A stretch of 64,000 bases of DNA, taken from the NCBI GenBank assembly GCA_964035545.1, contig OZ037772.1, forward strand, positions 8,728,650-8,792,649, written 5' to 3'. This document shows, piece by piece, positions 52,005 through 64,000 of the stretch. Every line of letters starts with the position of its first letter. The stretch's first letter is position 1. The translations under genes were made by a program, and so were the position numbers. The notes beneath the pieces are model-generated. The model was not told the DNA's origin. It worked only from the letters and a program-made list of their open reading frames with translations, and searched no databases. Origin of the DNA: Bugula neritina (taxonomy: Eukaryota; Bryozoa; Gymnolaemata; Cheilostomatida; Bugulidae).

Positions 52005-52318
52005 TCTAAACACACTTTGCCGTAATGTAGGCCATAACAGCAAAAACACAATGTCACTGCTGTTACACTTGGGTCACAAGCTGAACAAAACGTATGACGC
52101 TGGATTGTAACCAATCATAATTAAGGTAATTCATTTCTGCTGTGACTTATATGTTTTTGGATATTATTCTCAAAATTGTCGCCATGCTCTTCTCTTCTTT
52201 TTCTAATCAAGCAGTGTTTGATCATCGCCATAGTGTAGGCCTATACAGCCCAGATGTTTTTAAAAATGGCGGCCATTTTACGTTAAGGCCTGCAGTACGG
52301 CAAAGTGTGTCTAGGGGG
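52005..52318. mobile_element. MITE copy, same family as 10233
   Basis: Left end aaacacactttgccgtaatg, then ggccataacagcaaaaacac, is matched in inverted form at the right end (cgttaaggcctgcagtacgg, then caaagtgtgtctaggggg). Inner gtaaccaatcataattaag matches the other copies. About 310 bp, so internally deleted relative to 10233. Confidence 0.8.
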
Positions 52319-54739
52319 CAAGCATGAAATGTTTGTGAGGAAGTGTAAAACCTTCCAGCTTCCCTAAAGATAAAATGGTTGTCGGCTTTGAAATTTGAGA
52401 AGGAAAGAAAGCACTGCGCACTCATTTTATGCTATTCTTCAAAATTTCAGAAACTATAATAAGATGCATTACTTCTGCTCTAAATAATGTTTGTAACAAG
52501 ACACTTCTTACTTACATGGAATTTTAGCATTGTAATGTATTTATAAGCTTTGATTCAGTTTTCTAAAGCTATAGAATGACTCTGCATTTTAACCCTCGGT
52601 ATATATCTACAACTAGTATTGTATTGTGTAATCTATTTCAATGACGAACAAGAGAACAAAGGCTCTATACTGTCTGTTTAAAGAGTGAACTTTGCACACG
52701 CAGACACACATGCTGTTTTTGCTGTAGGTAATCTTAAGGCTTCTTGATTAAAATATGTTTCATGATCAAGCTTCACTCACTTTATCCTGTGTCATTTATT
52801 AGAAAGCAGCATATCCTGATAGTTATTTGGCATACTTAATACAGCATAATAATATAGTCCATGGTTTTAATTTATTAATTGATGATGCATGCCAATGCAT
52901 GTAATAACAACAACCATTAAATCATGTACAGCATCTAACGCAATACAAACATTATAGCTGAATTATTATAACTGCAAACAACCTTTTCATTGTTGATTAT
53001 AAGTTCAGCCAAAGTCATTATCTAACAAACAAAAGGCATTTTTTTCAGTTTGTAACACTGTGGGTGATCAATATTAAAAGTATAGGCCTACAATAAGACT
53101 AATAAAAATGTATTATACCATAATGTGTAATGGGGAGGGGAGGGTTCGCTAAGAATGGATGTTCAGCTCAATTTTTGCTTGTAATCCTTCTTTTTTAAAA
53201 TGTTGAAAAATATTGTATTTGGTTTATTTGAACTTCATACTAAAGCTATTTTTGGTATTTCATGAACAGTTTCTTTTTCACCAATAAATTTTAACTAATC
53301 CCTAAGCAATCGATGTGCATCACTTATATTGCATTAGTAAGCCTGACCTGTTTCGATATAAACTGCTGCTATATATATGATCAGTTAAACTTGTCCATTT
53401 CTACAACATTTCTCTGATGAAAAAGTGCACAAAGTTCCAAGTATCAATGATATGTTGTAGGGGAGGGTGGGGCTAGTCGAACCAAAAGCTGCGTTTTGAG
53501 CATAAGTTTCGAAGAGGTTTGGGGGGGGTGTTTGACGGCTCTCAACAATGCCAGATGATTTATGCCACCGCCTTATGCTTTACCGTATTCGTTGCTGTCA
53601 TTAAGCTTTCCTTATCTGCATGTTCCTCTGTTTGTCTTCCGTAGTATGTATAATTTTTCATCATTTTGAAAACATAGTTTAGTTACACAGTTGACCTACA
53701 TTCTGATTTGTTCTAGTTCCAACTGTATGTTTGGATTTATATATTGATGACAAAAAAGCTTTCTAATTAAAAGAAATATAAACTTAAATGTAAAAATTAG
53801 TGTGCCCAATTATAGTTAATTTAGTGAAAATAATTAGTGGGGCAAGTTGTACCTGGTTTAACTTGCTCCACTTCCTATGTGGTTCAATTAGCCCCACCTG
53901 TCATGCTACCAACTATTGTCAATATCTGCTGGGGCTACGATATCTCTGCAACTTTAGGTTATTCTAAATAATACATGCCTGAATTCACTTGACTAGACTA
54001 TTAAAATTTGAAAAGTTATGCAACTTTTTATGGAAAAGTGAATTTTTAGTTTGCTCATTTTTCTTGCAAAAAATGTGAAAAATATTAGCTCACATGAAAA
54101 TTTATGCTTTGGTTTAGGATATTTCTATATGTTTAGTAGTTCACCTAAAAACTTCCTAAGTAAAGGAAATAAAATGGTGTAATGATTTAAAGGAGAAAAC
54201 TTATATAGCATGTGGTTCAACTATCCCTATATATCTGTACATCATTTTATACACTGCTAACTTTGTACCACTGCGCATTGCCCAACAAGTGTCCACATTA
54301 TTGTACAGCAGTTAAAAGCTTGAAGCGACCTTTCTTTAAGAATAAAGCAGCATATAAAGCTGCATGCTAAGAAGTTTGTAAAAATAATTTTCCTGCAGCA
54401 ACTTTTTACTTTTGACCCTTATCTGTACATGCTCGGGTCGATGATTTCAATATATAAGTAAATTTGTATACGAACCATGACTTATATGTTATTATAAGCA
54501 ATAATTTTAGTTGAACAAGTTTTGTTTTGTGGCTAGGGCAAATTTATTACAATAGAAAATCTAATCTGGAATTATGGAAATGAATTAATCAATAAGTTTT
54601 ATCCTAGAAATTAATCAGTGGTCAAAGTTAAGGGCTGTGCACCAGGTATATGTCATACCCGAACAACAACATTCTATGATATTCAGAATTAGCTTATGTA
54701 AAATTGATGATTAAACAGTAAATATGGGCTGACAAAAAA

Positions 54740-54806
54740 CTGGTAGTATATTATAAAGCTTTATGAGAGGGCATGCCCTCTCATAAAGCTTTATATATAC
54801 TACCAG
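54740..54806. repeat. 67-bp near-perfect palindrome
   Basis: Arms of 32-33 nt (ctggtagtata through gagagggc) meet without a loop at GGGCATGCCC. The only mismatch is one extra T in the left arm. Confidence 0.95.
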
Positions 54807-56500
54807 TAACTTATAATAGCCAGTGTCATTACAGTTACCTGAATAGTTTGGCAAATGAGCAGCTGGACTCAAATTATTTTCTGGTGCCAATAGAATAATA
54901 GTCATTTTTTGTACAAGCTCCGACAATAACCTGATTCATGCTTGCATTATGCATACCGATAAAACACACAATTGAAGATATTTATGTTTTATCTATAGTA
55001 GTTTTACTGGTTTGCTAAGCGACACAGCAAGCTTATTTAGATGACTGAACTTTACCATGATGCCTTTATGAGTGTAGTTAGATTGGACAAGTGAAAGTTG
55101 GTATTAATATATAGTTTATTGTAGCTACTAAATTTACAGATCACTAGCACTTTAACACCATGAAGTCTGTAATATTACAGTAAAATTAAGGTAAGCATTA
55201 GAATTTGAATACAGTATGGTTGAGTAATTTGTATAATATAATATAAAACATAATGTATTTAATATAATATAATGCAATATAATATGAAAAATGACAAAGA
55301 CAAAGTGTATTAAAATTATAGCTATTAACTCAGCTTATAAGATAATTGCAGTTAATTACTGAACAAATCACAAGAGATTACAAAAAATTTACAGGGAAAT
55401 ACAAAAGAGTATAGCAAACCCTTATTGTTCTCCTTTAGCTTGTCTTAGACTGGCTTCTGATTGGTGAATAAAGTATAACAATATAGCTATAAAACACATG
55501 CATGAAGATCATGCAAGCACATCATATTTTAATGGCTAAAAATACTCTACTGACCAGGAATCAGGGACACAGTTGAATAATACAGAATAATGTGCACTGT
55601 TCCCATTGGCCACCTAAACTGCCCCATTGACCCCATTGGCCCCAACAGGTTGCCAGCTTGCACAAACAAATTGCAATTGCTTTGAGTAACTAAATTAGGA
55701 GTGTAATAGGAAAAATGTGAACATGAGCTGTAAAGTAACTACTAAACTGTTACATTTCATATTAAGAAGTTAAGCTCAATTTAACAGTCCTAATTTCTTT
55801 CTTATAGTTCATTTTGTTTTAAAATGTAATTAAATTTGCAGCTTGAACTAAGAAACCAAAGAAAATAGATTGGGCATAAGGGTATACTTCACCATTTTTC
55901 CCTGACAGAGTTAAAAACCTGAAGCCTCATGACAGATGGTAAGCACTAAACATTTGGTAGTTGTTTTACGGCATACCCTCATTATTTTCTTTACACCATG
56001 CCCACTAGAATTAAGTCTATAATTACAATTTATACTATTAACAACAAATATTTGAAATGTAACCCAAATCATTTAAACAAATTTGAAATGTTTTAGGAAT
56101 ACATTATATACCTTTCCCGGATGTATGATTTACTAAAAAAGTTTATTTAGTTATTTAGTTTTGTAGTAGCCTTTGATTTTGATCATGTCCCACAGGGTTA
56201 CACCATAAGTATGCAATAGAATAGTATAGAAAAAAAATAATCGCCTACTGTTTTAGCATCACTTCTAAAATCTGCTTCAGCATTTACATTTGTATTTTAA
56301 TCAATTTGGTTAATTGAATTTTTTGTATTGCCTTTTTAATGTCAATAATACATTGCATAGCTACCTCATTTTTCATTTGTAGACAAATTGCTAAAATATC
56401 GCAGAAAGTGGTATTTTTCATTTTAACAACAACCCTGGAAAGAATTTGTCATTTTTAAAAAGTTTAGACCTGATATGAAGTGTAGTCTTTTTAATCAGAA

Positions 56501-57412
<912 letters not shown>

Positions 57413-57512
57413 GTAAGCAGTCAATTTTTTTTATATTTTTTGCTATGTAGTATGTATTTAATATGTAGTGCCAAATGGTCAAAAATTCACTCATTATTAT
57501 TGTATCTCATAA

Positions 57513-57765
57513 GCTTACAATGAAGTATCTAGCCATGCATTAATATTTCTCATATGCTCACAAAATGCTCTCAAATCCTCTTTATTCATGCTCTTAGGTC
57601 TATTATTTGGTCTCACATGCACTGTTAATATTCATTCCACACCTTTATTTTTCTCTCTTATATGCGCATTATTCAGTCTCATACCTCATATCCCTATTAT
57701 TGGCTCTCTTATAGACATTATTTATTCTTGTATGCTTATTATTGCTTCTCACGCCATAATGGCAG
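57513..57765 (+). repeat. Left arm of a long internally repetitive inverted repeat
   Basis: tctagccatgca, atttctcatatgctc, atgctcttaggtctattatt and cattattcagtctcatac match the reverse complement of 63745-64000. The arm itself is built of loose units of about 20-25 nt (cattattcagtctcatatgc). Confidence 0.85.
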
Positions 57766-58788
57766 TATAATTGCAGTACATTTCTAGTATAGGCTAAGCA
57801 CCATTTCAGTTTATCAAGTTTGTGTGAATAATGCTGTACCAACCAAGTGAGTAAGCAAGTTATGCAAGAATTTTGGCAGCTAAATTTGAATCCTAATCTT
57901 GTATAAGTGTAATAAAATGTTATTTTGAAAAGGCAATATAATGATAAATTTCTAAGTATACGCATAACTAAATCTGTTTTGTAGCATGAGCAAGCTATTA
58001 GTATTATTGTTTATAGTAGTGATTAAAATTGTAATTGAAGCACACTTTATTTTATATAGTAAAATATTAGCATATGGCAGGAAAATTTATTCTAAATAGG
58101 CTAACTGATCTATGAGATCTTTTGAATGCTGCATTTATAACTTCTATTTTATGGCAAATGAATTTTTTGTTATAAACCAAGTTATTGCTCATTTTTTGCC
58201 ATCATAAATTTCACACCATATGGGCTAATTTGGGTTTGCTTCTTTGCAATTTATTTTAGTTTATTTGATGTAGAACTGACCATGATAATTCTCGAAATTA
58301 TATTCATAATTTTGGTTTTTGCCATTTGAAAATTTATGAAAAAGCGACAGAGAAAGCAATTCCAGATACTAACAGTATATTTTGATATGTGCTACTACTA
58401 TAGTAGCATAATTGAAAAGGGCATTCTGTTCAAAAATAGCTTGCTGAATATAGTTTTTACATCACTTTTATTTGACTTGAACTAACAGCTCTATAAACTA
58501 CTGCTTTACATTTATCTCAATCCTAAACAGTAAATTATTCTTATAATGTATCCTTACACTGTTGTGTAATAGTATTTCATTTGAATCAATTGTAATCTTC
58601 TTGTTTACTATTCAACAATAAGTCTTTAACTGGTTTTTGGCTAAGTTTACATTCAAGATTAAATTTTTTACCCTGATGCCAGATTTCCACAAAAAGTTGG
58701 TTGTAATAAATGTAAGTTCAAGTATAAACATAGCTTTTAGCAAATAATTTTACACAAATTACCCTATAACTGGTTTTTATTTTTTGTG
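57766..58788. other. Spacer inside the inverted repeat
   Basis: AT-rich, nothing recognised. Confidence 0.4.
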
Positions 58789-61614
58789 ATGCTTGCTAGC
58801 CTGGCAAACCTCATATTGCCGTATCCGCAGTCGCACATCCCGAGTCAGCCCAGGCCAGTACCATCGCAACTGCAGACACCTGATGACCTGACTGGCCTCA
58901 GTATATAGGCCTGTTTATTGGTGTATCAGATCAGTTCCCGTTGAAATGTGCATGGACAGACCACTTGTTCCCTCTCCTGATGATGGTTGTCTCTTGCTAG
59001 TGATATGGTGAATAGGCCATCCTGATTGTTCTTAAAGGAGCCGGCAGTGGCAGAGATGTTGAAACCTGATGGAGTCGGCACAGTTCCTTGGCGTTTCACT
59101 AAAAAGTGGGATTGGATTGGAGGGCATTGACGGCATCTGAGTTGGTTTCCGACCAAAGGTGGCCATGCTTTCAGCTATAGACGCTCCCCTCCTCCAACCG
59201 CTGCTTAACATCACAGAAAGCGGGTCCCTCATCCCATATCTCTATATTCAGGCACTGTTACAGTCCTCCTCTGGCCAAAGGCTCATACCGTCGGCGTAGG
59301 AGAACTCAGCAATAATTTCTGGCGAACAAGCCACCTGGTTTATACAGGTTCAGCATGCTTACACAGCCAAATCAGTGATGCATGATCTGTTCACAACCTG
59401 AACGTTCTTCCATACACATATGGTCGGAAGTTCTTGCCCGCTTTGACTACTGCTAAGAGCTCCTTTCCTGGTGGTTCAGTAGTTCTTCTTAACGGTTGAG
59501 AGAGTCTTGCTGTAGTAAGCTACCACTTCCTCCATTTCACCCTAGACTTTGGACAAAATAGCTCCAACGCTGTGGTCCCTAGCACTGGTGTAAAGGATGT
59601 ACGCCTTAACTGGGTCTGAGTACACCAGGATGAGCACTTTCATCAGTATGCTTAAAGAGATCAATTGCCTGCTGCTCCTCGAGTGTCCAGTGTCACTGTA
59701 CTCAATTTAAAGGCTGTGCCATTCCTGCAAACCACAGTATGTACTGCCTGCAGTACCCTACTATGCAGAGGAATGCCTGCAATTCATGGAGCTCTCTGGG
59801 GAAAATCAACTTTTGCAGCCCGTACCTCGTTCGGATCGGTAGGATCGCCGTCCCGGCTGACCATGTGACCCAGTTACCTGACCTTCGGCTGTAAGAACGC
59901 ACACTTGAAAGGTTTCAACTTTAGTCTTGCTGCCCAGAGGGGGTAAAAATTCTCACGCGGACAAATGACATGAGTCGCAATGTCTGGGGAAATGACAATG
60001 GATCTTTCCATGCATCCCTTCCACCACTCTCAGTTTCACAACACCCTGTAGTTGACCTTGCAGCGTAGGTTAGCCTGGGACTATTCTGATACTGTGCAGT
60101 CTTGCGCTTACTGCGTGCTGCCTACCAAGGGCCTGTCAAACTTGTCGACACAGAAAAGTTCCTTCCCAGCAATCGCCTCCGCCGACTTCTGGAAATTTAC
60201 GTGACACTGGTGTTTCTCCAAGAATAGCATGCACATGATGGCGTCCTCCATCAGGTGGCTGATGATGAAAGTCTCGTCGATCACCTAATAACAGACTGAT
60301 TCAGGTAATGTAGTGTAATGATGCCGTAGAGAGGAATGCATAATTCGTCCGCCAATCTACCATGCGCATCTTCATACGGCTTGAAGCTCGCTCGCTCCTG
60401 AGTACTAAGAGTTTCAGAGAGACGCTGGCTCAACAGTTTTTTAGTACACCCAGTCTCCAGTAAAAAGGTGGCAATTTTACTGCAACCTTCCCGGGTAGGA
60501 AGTAGCTACTACTATACGGCTGGGTGCTCTTAGAGCAGTCAATCTGTGGGGAGAAACTTTTTTGGTCTTCACAGCGGCCCTCCTTTTTGGTTTTGACGGC
60601 ATTGGGGTTTTTTTGAGGTTTGAAGGGTAGCTTGGGAAACTCTTCCAAGTAAGCTAAATTTTTTACAACTCCGTCGGGTAACCCCGTGAATCAGTTGCTC
60701 AGTGGTCAGACAGGAGGTTCGGGTAGGTCTTTCAACCTCTAATGTCTCCTAGGTACATGTCACTCAGTGTCTACAGCCTCCATTGTCGTCCTCCTGAGTG
60801 TTGTCTAGACCTCCTTCTGAATAAGGTTGGCTTTAGGCTTATGGTTGGCAAAAGTTACTGTGGGTCTTGGGTGTTTAAAGGCACTCTCCGTTTCTGTGGG
60901 TAGTCATGCGGCACATTTTCGTCTGTTCGACATCCCCAACAGATGAGGTGTAGAGGGCTGACAAGGTCGTTCTGTGATCTAGGTGCTCGCCTATCAGCTT
61001 GAGTCTGTTGCATTTTTATTACTTCTACCTGCTGGCTCTTCTCCATGTCCATCAGCATAGTGAACTCTGTGGGGGCCGGCGAGGCCGTGGTAGCAGTCGC
61101 GACTTGAGGCACCGACAGGGCGTGTCGGATTGCCCCCTGTTCATTTTTTTGACTTGGTTAGCAGTGGTCTTGGAGGGTCGTCTTGCAGTTTCTTCTGAAA
61201 CCCTGCTGCTTGTCTCTGGCATCCCAAGCAGTTATGCCAAATTAGGTCCTGATGACTCAAAAGATATGGTCCACATCGGAGCCCAGGCCGTAACATTTGG
61301 CCCGATTTGTTAAGCAGGTCTGGAGTTGGAGAAGTCGCGCCGGGGCCAGTCATTCAGCGATGATAGATGCATCCTCAAACTCTCAGATGAACTGCTCAAC
61401 CTCCCCATTTCCTCTGAATGACTTGAGGCACTATAATACTTGTCTCCAGGTGGCACCTTCTAACTTAACGGAGGGCTCTAACCAACACCCTTATGATGAG
61501 AGAATTTTCTTAAAGCCATGCTTCTTCTGCACTAGCTATTTTGCCTCACTGCCTCTCTGTCTAAGGCTACTTAATTATTTCTAAATTTCACTGCTGCCAC
61601 CAGTGTAGTAATTT
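58789..61614 (-). mobile_element. Decayed Ty3/Gypsy LTR retrotransposon
   Basis: Read on the minus strand the usual order is preserved, with stops and frameshifts. A Gypsy-type primer-binding region ctggtggcagcagtg lies at about 61589-61603. Gag follows with a damaged zinc knuckle (CWGC, then H, near 60904-60945), and a retropepsin near 60130-60475 (FLLETGCTKKLLSQRL, Asp of DTG changed to Glu). Reverse transcriptase is mostly deleted but its end is seen (ELHELQAFLCIVGYCRQYIL near 59720-59790). RNase H lies near 59330-59640 (KELLAVVKAGKNFRPYVYGR, TDHASLIWLC), and the integrase zinc-binding end (RWYWPGLTRDVRL, then CQASK) near 58793-58900, where the element stops. It cannot be active. Confidence 0.88.
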
Positions 61615-61800
61615 GGTTAATTTGGAATAACTGAGTGGAGAACATAACTCCTTGCATTTAATAGAGAAGCGGAGCAAGTCTTGTAAGGTATATAAGAGTA
61701 TCATTATTGGGTGTAGAAGCATCCGAGGTTGGTCTTTATCCGGCTAGCTCTAGCTGTAGACTGAATCTACACTGCAAGCTCACCTCGTTATATTCTCTGG
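61615..61800 (-). repeat. Putative 5' LTR remnant of the Gypsy element
   Basis: The sequence directly upstream (minus strand) of the primer-binding region ends ...ttactaca and has a TATA-like cttatatacc about 80 nt inside. No second copy was found at the other end, so LTR identity is inferred from position. Confidence 0.4.
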
Positions 61801-63744
61801 AAAAATTCTTTCCAGAATATTTTACCAATATTCGGCCAAAAATCGCTCATGTTGGACATGTCAAAGTCTCCGAATGGATGCCCGACACTTTGACATGCCC
61901 GACTTTGAACAACAATCAGTTTACACTGCACAAAAGAAAATTGGACTAGAAAAGTAATAATGAACCATGCAAATGGGTTGGCAATTAAAGTAAACAGTAA
62001 ATCACACAATGTTATTGCAGAATAAAAAGTAACTCCCAAAAACAAACGATAAGTTAAGCTAAGGCTATATATTATATATTATATATTATATTATATAAAA
62101 AGGGCAACTTCCGAAACCTATCACATTACTTTTAGAACCAGCTGAAATCTCAATAATTTGAAAGCTCACAGTAAGTTGTTCATTTTTGTATTGTGATTAG
62201 TGATTAGTTGGTTGCAAGCTAATGACTCTGTTATCCAGAATTAAGTTGTAGTCAAATTGATTTATGCCAGTTAACAATGTGAGTGTGAGAGCAAGTAGAG
62301 GGGATGGGGGCACAATGAGCCAAATTTTTAATTTGTCACTCTCATTCGTCTGTTTTTCAAGTTACTATTCAATAACCTTTACTATAAATGCTACACCAGT
62401 TGTCTATTATAAGTATCAGTTTGTTGTTTCTATCTCTTTCACAACTTTCACAATAATGAAATTTCCATGACGAGAGAAATGGCCAATTGTGCTCTGGTGC
62501 CAAGGTACAATAGGCTGTATTTACACAATTTTGTCATCTAGTTAATTCATAGGCCCACCTTTAAGTTTTTGAGAGCTTTCATTTTCATTTGCAATGTTCT
62601 TTTTTTAACTATATTTATGAGTCGTTGCTTCACCGGGGTGTCAGTCAAAATGGAGATAGAATTACGCTTTGGTGCTGAGTGGTTTTTATAAGACCTGTTT
62701 TAAAGAAGGGGCAAATTTGTTCAGGGGTAGTATGGTAGCTGCTACAACCTTAGATGTCGACACATTGCTGCTTGGACTAGAGGATAGTTGATCTAACACA
62801 TTTTAATTGGCTCCGTTAGCCGGTGTGAAAGTAGAAGCTATTGCTATAGGTAATCTTTTTTAATTTCATGAATAGCAATGGTATTACCAGGGTTTTGTAG
62901 ATGCCATAAGTTGTATGCATCATATTGTAATATCTCTCTAGCTGAGAATAAACAGCAGCGCCCAGTGGCTGGGGTTTGTGGCTAGAGCGTGGGGGAGGAG
63001 GAACTTAGCAAATCACAATTTATTTTGGTCAAATACATGTATATTCTCTCAATGATATAATGTATACAATAAATGTCATGACTATCTATGATTAGGAGCA
63101 GCAGAGTGTTTTGTATGATGTATAAAACTGCAAAGCTATAACTTCATCAGATGTATGTGAGGGCAGCGTAACTTTGTAATTTGGTAGTCTTTCCATGATG
63201 TCTCTGATATTGTGCAAAACATACAAGTCAGCTATGACTATGTCTATAGATTTTACCAACTTTTCAACCAATTTGTGGGTAAACTAACCAAGGACAGTAA
63301 TCAAAGTGCAATGGTCGAGTGGCCCATTGTGTTCCGATCAGCGTGGCCCATTGTGCCCCACATGGGCAAGTTGAAGGTAAATAGGACTCAAAGAAAATTT
63401 ATTTTAGAATTAGTTTTCATACTATTTAAGCAATGCAGAGACAAGCAATGGCAAAAATATCAGTACAAATTAGGCTTGTTACCTTTGAGTATAAAAAGTT
63501 ATAGAGGTTCAATGACATCATAAAAAATTTACAATAGGTAAAAGCAGATTTTCACTCACTTCTTCAACATGTAGGTTCCGCAAGTGCTAAAGATACAATG
63601 GCTGAATAGTTATGTCATTTTTTTAATAAAGAAAGAATCACAAATCTAAGTCAATAAGTTCTCTCACAAATTGACCGCCTCTTTGTACCCTTATGACCTT
63701 TGTACCCCAGTTACCCCTACTGTGAAAAAGTATGAAAGACAATA
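61801..63744. other. Spacer between Gypsy remnant and right inverted arm
   Basis: No gene supported. Repeated phrases gcccattgtg and ggggcacaatgagcc occur at 62300-62330, 62480-62510 and 63315-63360. A short mirror-like segment catgtcaaagtc ... actttgacatgcccgacttt is at 61857-61906. Confidence 0.4.
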
Positions 63745-64000
63745 ATGAGAATAAGATAATGAACAACAACTATAACAGAGCAAATAATAGGGGTATGAGA
63801 TTACATAATAAATATATGAGACTGAATAATGAGCATAAAAGAGAGAGAAATAAGAGTATGGAATGAATAATGACAGTGTGAAACCAAATAATAGACCTAA
63901 GAGCATAAATAATGAGAGTATGAGAGCAAATTATAGACCTATGAGAATGTTTTGAGAGCATATGAGAAATACTACTGCATGGCTAGATGCTTATAAGATA
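63745..64000 (-). repeat. Right arm of the long inverted repeat
   Basis: Inverted, diverged copy of 57513-57765 (tgaaaccaaataatagacct, gagcatatgagaaatact, catggctaga). It continues to the window edge, so the outer boundary is unknown. Confidence 0.85.

Noticed and set aside
62264-62470. 68-codon open frame
   Set aside because: No similarity, no splice context; likely chance in repeat-derived DNA.

Overview
The window looks like animal nuclear DNA, probably from a lophotrochozoan (mollusc-like) invertebrate. It is AT-rich, its genes are split by GT-AG introns, and much of it is microsatellite, minisatellite, SINE and MITE sequence. Species assignment is inference. All gene models were built by hand, by joining exons whose splice phases match; none was checked against transcripts.

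Layout. (1) 0.6-7.8 kb, + strand: two tandem paralogues for single-pass membrane proteins with a signal peptide, an NHL-type beta-propeller, a Ser/Thr-rich stalk and a TM segment. The first gene has a complete-looking type I hammerhead ribozyme in its last intron, between two 51-nt (TA)n arrays. The second gene carries a scrap of the first gene's propeller exon in an intron. (2) 9.3-11.6 kb, - strand: a secreted Cys-rich (PAN/Apple-like) plus F5/8C fucolectin-type lectin. (3) 12-20 kb: gene-poor, with SINEs, MITEs and tRNA-like elements. (4) 20.0-25.3 kb, + strand: a type II membrane protein with a C-terminal Cys-rich domain of the 'short-chain collagen C4-like' type. (5) 29.6-30.5 kb, + strand: a small two-exon gene not recognised, convergent with (6) slc39a7 (ZIP7 zinc transporter), - strand, 35.6-31.2 kb, seven coding exons, 446 aa. 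(7) GOLGA2/GM130, + strand, 35.8-49.7 kb, 21 coding exons, 992 aa, divergent from slc39a7 across a 208-bp shared promoter. (8) 50-56 kb: gene-poor, with a MITE, a TA array and a long palindrome. (9) 56.5-57.4 kb: two short exons of a gene with an MGN N-terminus. (10) 57.5-64 kb: an internally repetitive inverted repeat more than 250 bp long encloses a decayed Ty3/Gypsy element.

Functionally, slc39a7 (ER/Golgi zinc release) and GOLGA2 (cis-Golgi matrix) are secretory-pathway genes sharing a promoter. The surface or secreted proteins (NHL-TM pair, fucolectin, C4-like protein) are the kind expanded in invertebrate recognition repertoires, which is inference.

The two most unusual signals are the intronic hammerhead ribozyme and the GOLGA2 minisatellites. 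Several of those minisatellites start exactly at exon-intron junctions and repeat the splice site together with a few exon bases.
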